Origin: Nautilus pompilius
Lineage: Eukaryota; Mollusca; Cephalopoda; Nautilida; Nautilidae
Length of the DNA: 64,000 nucleotides
Direction: 5' to 3'
Assembly (NCBI GenBank): GCA_018389105.1
Contig: JACATO010000330.1
Coordinates: 1-64,000 of the forward strand
Shown: positions 36,051 through 46,400 of the stretch, in pieces
Numbering within the stretch: the first letter of the stretch is position 1
Layout of the letters: the number at the start of each line of letters is the position of its first letter
Notes under the pieces: generated by a model
The model's database searches: none
What the model saw: only the letters and a program-made list of their open reading frames with translations
Told to the model about the DNA's origin: nothing
Translations under genes and position numbers: made by a program

Positions 36051-36401
36051 GAGAGCCAATAACGAGAAGACCTCAAGTGTTCAGGGCAGGAGTATCCAGG
36101 AATGTCTCCTATCCTTGTTATGACTAGCAAGGTTTCTGATGAATCTAATGAAGTTATGAGGGGATAATAGTTTTGGGCTAGCTGAGATTGGTTGTCTAGA
36201 TAAGTCTGGGGAACCAGTTGTCCACCAAAGCAATATGGAGTTACACACATGTAGACATGGGTCTTTTGTTCCAAGACAAGGGTCCTGAAAGTTGTAAGGT
36301 TGAGGTGTCATCCTCTAGTTTTGGTAGGGTATGTTCACTCCAGAAGGAGTTCTTAGATCCTGAGATCCACGGGTAAGCAGATTGTTTGGAAAAAAGCTTG
36401 C

Positions 36402-37765
36402 AGGGTGGCTAGGAATAGCTTTTCTGTTGCTCAGGAAAAAATGAAATTTTGATATGATGCAAAGGCTAGGGAAAGATCCTTTAAACCAGGTGACAAAGTA
36501 TTAGTTTTACTCCCTACTTTTGGGGGATGGGATCGTATGTGGTTGAGGAAAAGATTAACATCCCCGATAGACGCAAGTAAAAAAAAAAGGTGTAATGTGA
36601 AGATGTGGAAACAGTATCATGAAAAAAGTACAGGAAATTTAGCTATGAAAAAGATGAAGTTGACATGAAAATTGATTATATTGTAAAGATGAATAATTCA
36701 GATGTGTTAGCCATGTTTAATGACAAAGTATCTCATTCGGAACCATGTCAGCAAGTAGAGTTTGAGTTAGTGCAGCAGTATTCACAAGTTGTTCAGGTCC
36801 TACATGGGTTGTAAACTGGCTTCGGCTTGAAAAGAGATAGACTATGTGTTAGAGAATGATGTTTGTCAGGTGGACAATAGGAAGGTGAACTCATTCAATC
36901 CATAGATTGAGGGTTGTATTAATCAAATTGACCAAGTAAAATTTGAGTTGGACAAAGTCTTCTGGCAGATAGCTCTCATAGATAGGGAAAAACAGATCTC
37001 TGTATTTGTCACCTTTGAAAGTTTATACTAATTTTAGGTTATGGCTTTTGGAATGAAAGATTGGACATAAATGGAACGTGTTTTTCTTTAACAGATCATC
37101 TCAGGCAGGGTTGGTTTTATGTCAGTCTGTCAAAGAGTGACTGTATACAGTCACGTTACTTGGTTTCATTGTAGGACAGGGTCAGGTTATGCTAAGAAAG
37201 GGTAAGACTGGTTGACCCCACTACAAATAAAACACTTGTGTGGCTTCCTAAAATGGCCAGATTCTACAGAAAGTTCTGTCATAATTTCTTTTGATGTATT
37301 TGCTCCTTTGACCAACTTGTCCTAAAATGACAAAAAGATATTGTTTGAACTGAAGGAAATAAAATTGCTTTTGAACAAAGCCCATTAATTAATGTTCCTC
37401 ACCTGATCTTCAAAAACCATTTGTGTTAACAGTTGATGCTCATGATACAGCTGTAGGAGCAGTGCTGATGCAGAAAGACTCAGAGGGTTGTTTATTTTTC
37501 AAAGAATTCGAATGAGCATTGATGGAAGTATTCTACCATTCTAAAAATTGACTTGATTTATTATTGTCTTGGAAACATTCTGATGTGTACAGGAACTCAT
37601 GTTTGTTTCCACATGAAGTTTTTACTGCTCACAGTCCATTGACATATATATATATATATAAGAATAGAAGGCTGTTGAACTGGATTTTGTATTTGCGAGA
37701 ATATCATTTAGATATTAAACATATTTGTGGTAAGGATGTTTGCTGATGCCTTGTCAAGGGTATGG
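36402..37765 (+). pseudogene. Ty3/gypsy pol remnant: integrase C-terminus, RT, RNase H
   Basis: The integrase C-terminal part shows SFKPGDKVLVLLP, the usual lead into the GPY/F module. The RT part shows LDKVFWQIAL and, after stop codons, VMAFGMKD, equivalent to the family's VMPFGLxN. The YxDD catalytic box is not visible. The RNase H part shows PFVLTVDAHDTAVGAVL and then NRRLLNWILYLREYHLDIKH, GKD and, in another frame, DALSRV. Multiple stops and frame changes make it non-functional. This is a fossil of an endogenous retroelement; no intact product is encoded. Confidence 0.75.
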
Positions 37766-37824
37766 TTGTCTTTTATGTGACTTTACTGGTCAGAAGCAAG
37801 GACGGTCCAACTGTTCAGCAGCAA

Positions 37825-38081
37825 TGTTGAAATTGAAGATTCCCGCGTCCAACTTCTTAACACTTTTTCTTCAATGACCTGGCCCTGGATTGCTGACCTC
37901 ACCAGAGATAGACTATTGTTGTGATTCTCCATTGTCTGCATGCATCAGCCACCATCTTGTGTCATAAAGTACCTGAATATTGTGCTTTGTCCTTATCAGT
38001 TTATGTACTGACTGATTAATAATAAGTTTGTTAAGTCAACCTAACGGTTCGTTTTGCTCTTTACTGAGTTCACATGTAACA
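37825..38081 (+). repeat. Probable 3' LTR
   Basis: Begins TGTTGA and ends TGTAACA, which fits TGTT...AACA LTR ends, and follows the RNase H remnant closely. Its first 150 bp match 35886-36050. Confidence 0.5.
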
Positions 38082-39990
38082 GCTGCTAAGTCTTAACTTT
38101 AAATTATTTTGAGCAAAAGCTTGATGATGCAAAATAATGTTTTCAAATTCATTTTTCACTTGCTTTGTTGCTCAACTCATCATCCCCAACAATGAAATAG
38201 AATACATTCGTGGATCAAGAAATCTTCTGCTTTGTATTTGAAAATATCATAAACCCACACGTTACATTTTTATTTACAAAATCAAGAAAAAAACGATGAC
38301 TAACTTGCTAAAATTTTTATTTCTTTGTGGACCACCCGCTGTTCTGACTTAAAGGTGTTGAGAACATCTTAACTGGGTGAATGAGGAGGGGAAAGTAGGT
38401 GGTGTGAGTGAACAATCAGTCTTAATGGCTAAGCAAATCACCTGGGTACGATTGAGGAAGTCTACACAGACAGACTTACAGAAGGTGAGAGGTGGCAGAC
38501 TGAGTTAGGTCCTATGCTTGGATTGAACGACTTTTCTTTATTCTGGGTTAATCAAGCTTACCTGGTTGCTTTGAAATGATCAGTCGTGTGGTTTGTGGTA
38601 TCATGCCATATGCATACAACCTCTGAAAGGCATGAAACTACTATCACAGTAACCTTGATCAGGATACTGCATGTGATTTTGAATACCGCCCAGAAGGTAA
38701 AATAAAATTATAAATATCTTCCATTGTTATTATACAAGCTCTCTCTCTCTCTCATGAAATAATTTTTCCTTTATTCTATTTACTCTTACATCTAAAAAAA
38801 TTTTTTTTCAAATAAAGGTCTCATTTTAAAGTTTTCTTCTGGGTGTTTCTTGTTTGTTTTTTTAATTAATATTTTTCTTTACTCACATTTAAAAGTACTA
38901 AATGTTATATTTAAAGAGAATCTATTATAAGTCGAGCTTGTTGTTTCGTCAGTTTGTATCAGCATTATTTCCAACCACTATCCGGCAGTGAATAAGGTGG
39001 GAGGGGTATAAAATCTCAGTTAACTCAAAAGAATGTGTGTAAGAATATGTAACCAAGAAAATAATCTTAATGATTAAAAGTTACATTAACAAAAAGAAGA
39101 GGTGTATATCAGACTTGTTGATTATCTATATATTCATGCTCTAATTTAATTTGATTTATGAGAACAGACAGAAAAAAACATGAACTGGCTGGCTCTCAGT
39201 TGTAGGATACTCTGTTTTTTTTTTTAAAAAAAAAATAAAAGTGGTTTATAAACATTGAATGGATCTTCTCCAGCTCCTAATTTCAACACAATATTATCCA
39301 TTTCATACTGAATACTGGATAATGATTGAGAATCAGTCTATAAGGTTAGTTCAAGAGATGCATTTTCGCTTCTGGTGCTGCCAACAGAGAATGACCAGTG
39401 TTCAGATAACTGATTAGTTAATAATAATAATAATAATAACAACAACAACAATTAAAATAATAATAATAATACGCATTTAGAATTTGTTCAGTAGTACTAC
39501 AAAATATTAGAAATGATTTAAAGCGATGTAAAATTATCAATCATGAATTCATACAGACAATCTTTTTGTAAATATTAAAGAACAACTTTACACACGGTTT
39601 TAATTTAAAGTTGTACTATAATCTGATATCTTAACCTAAAACAACCAGTTTTTTTTTTTTTAAATTCATTCTAGAAAACTATCAACTTTATTTATTTTTT
39701 AGATCTGTGTTGCTTACACTTTCTCAAGATGAGCCATCACATTAGAGAAAAGTATATTTAAAAATATTACTTTTTCTGTCTTTTTAGAAAACCTTTTCAA
39801 TTATTTAAAGCTGAAAACGAAACCATAGAAAAATGTATCTTTATTCGGCTGGACCGAAAAGCGAAGCTTGTGTAGTGGGTGATACTAACCCGCCGACACA
39901 ACATTATCTCTAGACACTTAGCGCCCTCTCCATCGATGGCTGGACCAACCTATTCACTCACTGCTTAAAAGCTTTGTTCCTATAACCCGT
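38082..39990. other. AT-rich intergenic stretch, no gene seen
   Basis: Contains (AAT)n/(AAC)n around 39421, poly-T/poly-A runs and (CT)n near 38742. No exon or transposon terminus recognised. Confidence 0.45.
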
Positions 39991-40199
39991 TATTATTATT
40001 ATTATTATTTATTTTCCCCTTTTTTGGAGGGGGATAAATCCGAGTGTATTTATCTATTTTGCGACTGATAAAGTTTATTTAACCTCACAGATTACACAAC
40101 ATTTCTTCGGGCACGGTCGCTTTAACAAATTAGCTGCGTGGGGGGGGGAGCTTGCTGAGCGGAAGTGACATTTGCCCTCCTGTCTGTCGGGGGGTGTGT

Positions 40200-40364
40200 G
40201 GGCGGGCGATGTTTTTGTTGTTTTTAAATGATTCACGTGACGAGGATTTGGTGACGTCAGCAGCGCCGCCGAGCTCCCATTGGCTGTCGTTTCAACAGAC
40301 ACTGGAAGGAAAGGTCAGAGAGAGAGAGTAGAGGATGGGGAAAAGGGGGGGGGAGGATGAATGA
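40200..40364 (+). promoter_or_regulatory. PAR-bZIP promoter: E-box, CRE, inverted CCAAT, tandem uORF starts
   Basis: A perfect E-box CACGTG (40234-40239), a perfect CRE TGACGTCA (40252-40259) and an inverted CCAAT (ATTGG, 40279-40283) lie within 170 bp of the first in-frame ATG. No TATA box is seen. E-boxes drive clock-controlled expression of PAR-bZIP genes (DBP, TEF, Pdp1) through CLOCK/BMAL1-type factors. The CRE offers cAMP/light input. Just before the ORF, a (GAAT)n run creates two three-codon upstream ORFs (ATG at 40357 and 40361). Confidence 0.6.
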
Positions 40365-40470
40365 ATGAATGAAAAGAGCATGTCTACCCGAACAAGCTAC
40401 CTGCAGGGACTGACGCTGAAGGAACTGCTGGAGCACCCGGATCTTCAGAACGCCCCGCAGACTGCCGACG
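40365..40470 (+). CDS. TEF/HLF: PAR-bZIP exon 1
   Basis: Encodes [16 protein letters not shown] and onward to PQTAD. The donor gtgagt follows at 40471 and the exon ends in phase 1. Met codons at 40365 and 40380 are both possible starts. Confidence 0.9.
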
Positions 40471-43400
40471 GTGAGTGGACCCCTCCCGTTGTTATCCATG
40501 ACTGGTTGACCTTTCAAAGTGCACGTGCACTCGTCGAGTGACGACGGTGCCCGCCCGCCCTGACCATCAGAAGGGTCGATGCTTTCCCTTTTCACCTTCT
40601 CTGCTAGTTAATAACTAAATGCCGACCCATCGTTTCCAGGTCGTCAGCGGCCCCCCCTCCCCCGGGGGTGGGGGGGTGGCATATTGTCATTTCGACCGGG
40701 AATCGCATGTCTCCCCCTATCGGAATTTATTGCACGTCAGGGCTCATTGACTGGGGTGGGTCCTCCCCAGGGTCAGACCCCAGCCTGATTACCTGCGGCC
40801 CACCGGGCGACAGGTGAAAACAGCACGGTTGCTTCCTGAACCGCCCCGCCCCCTCTGACCGGCCTAACTGGGGGCACCAGCGCCTGGCCGGTCGGTCACC
40901 CAAAGGTTGAAGGCGATCTATGTAATCTTTATTATCCGCAATTTTCCATGAAATCTTGAAGAAACCGATGATGTCTCTCTCTCTCGGTGATGCGTTCCTA
41001 GTTTTCGGGACTCGCCATCCATACTGTGAACAAAGACAATTCATATCGAAATTAGAATTAGCATTCTACTTTCTACTGCGCAGAATTCTAATTAGAAAAA
41101 CGGTGCACCGATAATTGTATTTACACCTGCCGGTGTAGCTTCAGGTGCAGCCATTAAGCGTCGATGCCTAACGAACATTGGCTTGATAAATGCCTTGGGA
41201 GGAAGAAAGGAGGATGGAGATGATTTGTGTGGAGAGCTGACATGATCCATCGACGACGACGACGACGAGGGATTCTTTCCTTCCTCCTCCATTGATAGAG
41301 AAGTCATCAAGCGCAGACCAGAATGGCATTGTGACATCTCGACGGCAACGGTTCGCTCCAAATTTGGATCATGTTCTGAGAGCATTTTCCAATGCACTAG
41401 AAATTTGATTTAAAGCCTCAGAAAGAACTTCGGCTGTGAGGTTTCTCCCAGCGAGAACCATCTCTTGAACACCGTCGTCGTCTTCTGCAACTCGATGTTC
41501 GTCGACTTCGTTGGATCCAATTACTGCAGAAGGGTCACGTGATAGCTTGAAAGGAAGAGACCGTCCATCTAAAAGGGACGACGACCTATCGGAAAACACC
41601 CGAAAATCCTGTCGTGTCAGAGAATTCGTGAAAATTGGTCGATAACGCGGAAAGAGAGAGAGAGAGAGAACTTTTGGAAGTCTGGGGTGGGGCGGTTACT
41701 ACGTACAGTCAGTTACTAATCCTATCGATTCAGATGCCGTGTTCACGTGATGCGGGGAGGCACGCGACCAGATATCTGGTCTTTTATTAGAAGGTCGGAT
41801 GGTTCATTCATGTCGTATTGTATTCTGCTTTGTGTGTGTGAAATAATGGTAAAAAGTAAAGAGTTCGTTGTTCGCATATCGAGGTATTACTCTACTTGGG
41901 AGAAAAAAAATAAGAGTTCGAAATAAAGAAGTTACCTTTGGGTAATGTCCCTTGCTTTTCATTGCGCAGTAAAGTCTCACTTAACACGATTAATCCGTGC
42001 CTGAGAAGCACCGTGTTAAGTGGAATACAGTTTCCAATAAGAATACCTGTGAATGCGTGCCGGTAGATGAAGAGTATCATAAGCTCTAGGGGTCCACACA
42101 TGATACACCATTAAGGGTTCAAGTTTTTAAGTCTCCTTGTGCATTGCCTCCTAACAGAAGAGAGCACCGATCTTTCACGGCTTTAAAACCGGGGGGGGGC
42201 ATGTTTTTCGTCTTGGGAAATAAAAGTTCTGTCTGGCATCTTCTTCCAACATAACCCCCGCTCCGTCTACTCTGACCACCTGCTTAGGGCTGTAGCCACC
42301 GTCAGCTACAATGTGTACCAGCAAACTCCGGAAGCTTTCAGCTGCAATTTTATCGGCCATGGCTGCTTCTCCCGTCACTTTTACGTTGTGTAGATTAAAC
42401 CGCCTCTCAGAACGGAAAAAAACCCATCCCTGACTCGCGCGGAAAGGTTTCACATCACTTTCACTTTCTTCAGTGATTCATGCAAACCGAATGTTTTGCA
42501 CTTTATAACATGCAGACTTAGCAGAGGCTTTGCTTCGTCTGGTGCTCAATTCCACGTACCCAAAAGCCTTTTCCCATAATGTCAGGCCTACCACGACTGA
42601 TTTTGGTGGCACTCACTGATGTAGCCCGCAGACCACTTGCTTTTATTTCTTATGTGTTTTTGAACGGACAGTCCGCCATGTTGCTTCGTTCAGGACCCAT
42701 CGCACGTGAACCCATCCATTAGTCTTCCACCATTCTCAAATCGCTCGATGACTCTTAATTTTCCTTCCAAATAGGGACTTTTTCATTTCATTCTCATTGC
42801 CGAAGCACTAATATCCTCACTTTTTGGGCCCATTGTTATTAAGGGATAAGAAACACAATTTGGTAAGTGATGGCTCACTAGCTATCGCGGAAGAATATCA
42901 AACACCGTCCCTCTCGCGGACTACTTTGTCTCGCGGCGGAGACCGTGGTTATAATGAATATAATATATATATATATATAAGGAGATTGAATACTAGCTAT
43001 AGAAAAGTTGTAACAATCTACCCTACTTTATTTACAACCATAACATTATCTAAACGAGTAATCATTTCCAAACTTTAGTCTCGATCTAAGAGAGTCAAAT
43101 TACACGTCTGCCCAACTGTGGCCACAAGTATTGGACTGACTGACGTTTATTACGAATCGAAATTAATTTTGAAGTACAAGTCAACAAATACTAATCTGCG
43201 AACTACAGTAAAAAAAAATACTGCCATTGGCACGGGTTGTGGGGGGGGGATTGTCCACAGAGTTATGACTACTTTTGTGCACTTACCTTTGATATCCAAC
43301 CAGGTGTGATGAAGTCTTAGACACACGGAGTTAGCGTTCTTTGTGTCCTTGAAGCATGAATAAACAAATAAATGACAGTGCAGGATTTCCTCTTATGATT

Positions 43401-46400
43401 TGTAAATGTTTTGGTAGGAATCTACACAATGTAACCTGTAGCATATTCATTTGCAAATCTTTCTAGCAAAGCACCTTTGTATGTTGGCTGAACAGCCAAT
43501 GTATCTAGCAGGTGAAAACAAGTAATTCAGACGGTGACCCTACCCCACTTTTACAGTCATGTTGGTTAGAGTAACAGTGAACCGTTTTCAACTCCTAAAA
43601 TTGCTGGTGCAGGTGTTGTTTTTTTTTTTTTGGTTGTCTACTGAATAAATAATCCAAGGTATTTTTAAATTCATACAGATAAGGAGAGTTTCCAAGATGA
43701 GCAGAACAATCCACTTGCTGCTTTTCTGGGCCCAAACCTGTGGGAGAAGACCTACGATTTCAACCTGGAGTACATGAATTTGGATGATTTTCTCACTGAA
43801 AGTGGGATTTCCACAGATGCTGTTACGCAACTGGACAGCAGCAGCAATGATGACAACTGCTGCTCATCTTTGCCTATTCCTTCACCTGGATCCCGGCCAC
43901 CTAATGATTTGCTAAACTCTACTGGTACCTGTCTTTGAGATCACTATTCCTCTCACACACCCATAGTAATCTTAATGACAGCAGACCTTAGTAACATCTG
44001 CCTTGCCAACAGTCTCACTACCATCAGGGGTGAATGTGTTTCTTTTAAGAGTAATATTATTACAGGTGTGTTTGTTGTCAATTCTCATGTTTGTCATGCC
44101 TGAAAATCTGGTTGCTTTTTTTTCTTTTTAAATGTTCAGTCATGGCAAAGGAAAGTTCAAGAACTTATTTCTCATGCAACAGTTTGGTGGAAAATAAGGG
44201 CAACCTCTGAGGAGTGACGATAATTTTGCCAAAGATTTACATAGGCATATTTACTGAGCTGACAAAACCTTTAATCAAAATTTGACATTTGACATTTTAC
44301 TTTTAACTGTTGTTTTTCAAAATTTTAATGTTTAGTCTTTCTTTTTACAAAGTTATAGCCCATTCTGTTCTCATCACATCTAATAGGATTTTTATTTATA
44401 ATTTTTTTCTGTTTGTTACCATTGAAATTTAAACTTTTTTGTATATTGAAAGTATGAAAACTCAAGTACAGATCATTTTTTTAAATAAATGCAAATATGG
44501 ATTTTCTGCATGTTGCTGTTTTTCTGTTGTATTTGCGAAGTTTTTTGTTTAATGCATTTTATAGCTTTGACAGAAGTTGTTCTTTAACATTATAGTTTAC
44601 CTTCAAACACTTCATTAACTTTCTAGAGTTTATGGAGATTGGTAACTGTTTTCAGACATGTTACTGGGTGACTTATTTTTAATCTTTATACCTTATTTTA
44701 CTTCCATGTAGCCAGCAGCTCTGAGAGTTTACATGATTTACCTGCTGGCCTTGACTTAACACCTGAGAAAATCTGCAGTAAAGTGGATTTCAATGTTTCC
44801 AAATTAGATTTGGTTTTAGCAACCGACACAGGTAAGAATGGGAAAGGTAAGAAAATCTAAACTTCTAAAACTATTATTGTAATTTGTGTTACTATGTCTG
44901 CTGAATTATCATTGTTTCAGGAATCTTTATAAGACATAATTTGATTAGCTACAAAGGGGCAGCGTGTGGGGGACTTTTGGTCGTAATGTCCCATGTATGG
45001 AAATGGCTGTGTGGCCCATCCAGTACGTCCTGTACACAAGCAGTTCTTCATCTTGTAACATCTGCAACCTCCATATCCAGGGAAACATATGACAAGGTAA
45101 TACAGCTACAAGAGTGGCAAATTTTAATTCTTTTTTACTGCTTCAGGTATTAATGCTGTGTACTGCAGAGAAGGGCTATTGCTCTTTATGGAAAGTTCTG
45201 TTTTTGTAAATTAGGGAAATCTTGTGGGCAGGGACTGATTTAAAGTCCCCCCCGTGTAATGTTGGTCTTTTCAAATCTGGTCTGCTCTGGGTTAACATAC
45301 ATATTCTATTCATTTTCCATTTGAGTTATTGTCTACAATATTCAAGAAATTCAAATAAATAAACTAATTATGTAATATATCTGTAAAATAGTTTTTTTTT
45401 CTAATACACTGACCTCACAGCTTATCTGTTTGTGTTGCTCTCTCAGAAATGTTTGTCAGTTATTCTCAGCCTCTGGAAAATATCATCTGCTCCTGTTTCA
45501 CGTTTTTCAGATGGTAGACCTTTTGATCCTCAAAACCATCACTTTTCCGAAGAGGAATTGAAGCCTCAACCATTAATTAAAAAGTCGAAGAAGGTAGATC
45601 TTAATTTAATTTTGTTATACTTTTAATTATATTTTTGTAATAACGCTAAAAAGATGAAATGAAAAAGGAAATAGCAGCTTTTTGATTTGTTGAGGGTACA
45701 AACAAAAAAAATTCTGACTTGTATTTTCTTGAAATCAGATGATTACAAATTTTTATTTGAAATAGGGGAAAAAAAGAAAAAAATTTACATGGAAATAGCC
45801 GTAGAAATATTATTAAATGCAAAGATTTTCTAACTTGGAAAGTGGGACTGTTAGATTGATTCCAGCATGTAATGTTTAGTAAGGGTTGATATAAAAACAG
45901 GATTTATACTAACTTTTATGTGATGGTTACTGTCTAGATATTATTACTGATTTAAGTGTAATTTTAAAATAAGAGTTAACTCTTTGGCACTATTAGCCAT
46001 GTTTATTAAAGGTTGCTTGCTGCTTGTACACTAACCGGCCACTTTATTATGGTGGGTACCTTTTCAGACCTGGGGCTGCAGATGCAAATTAGGTTGACCA
46101 CATGATGTGACTGGTGCCGCAGTGGCCAGAACAGTTTTTTTTTTTTTTGGCAGGCTGCTCCAAGACATTGGACTAAAGAGTGGGGAAAAAGCGATGCAGT
46201 CTGACAAATTACACTTCACTTTTTTTCGTACAGATGGAAGATTACAGATTTAGAGAAACCCACATGGATCGCTCGACTCCTCTCGTGTGGTTCTAACCAG
46301 GCCTCTGGTGGCGGAGTGATGGTTTGAAGCATGTCTTGCTGGCATGAACTGGACTGCTTTTTTCCCTCTAGAAGGCTGAATGAATGATAAAGCTTACCTC

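Larger units (their letters stand above)
35886..38081 (+). mobile_element. Degenerate Ty3/gypsy LTR retrotransposon, Gmr1-like domain order
   Basis: Two diverged direct repeats (35886-36050 and 37825-37975) bracket retroelement coding remnants. The second may form a full LTR, TGTTGA at 37825 to TGTAACA at 38081. Between them on the plus strand lie an integrase C-terminal segment (36402-36540), a reverse-transcriptase fragment (36895-37090) and an RNase H fragment (37402-37765). The gag, protease and integrase-core regions seem to be missing. Integrase ahead of RT, with RNase H last before the LTR, is the order reported for Gmr1-like Ty3/gypsy elements rather than the usual gypsy order. Confidence 0.65.
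40471..43678 (+). other. PAR-bZIP intron 1
   Basis: 3.2 kb. Near its start is a 12-bp palindrome GTGCACGTGCAC (40519-40530) with an E-box core. The middle holds the Tigger remnants, (GA)n near 41651 and (TA)n near 42963. CpG content drops sharply after about 43.3 kb. Confidence 0.8.

Noticed and set aside
43588-43830. Minus-strand open frame over PAR-bZIP exon 2
   Set aside because: Shadow of the real plus-strand exon, which carries the family signature.
44941-45153. 70-codon open frame in PAR-bZIP intron 3 as an alternative exon
   Set aside because: No similarity to PAR proteins, and the flanking exons join in phase without it.
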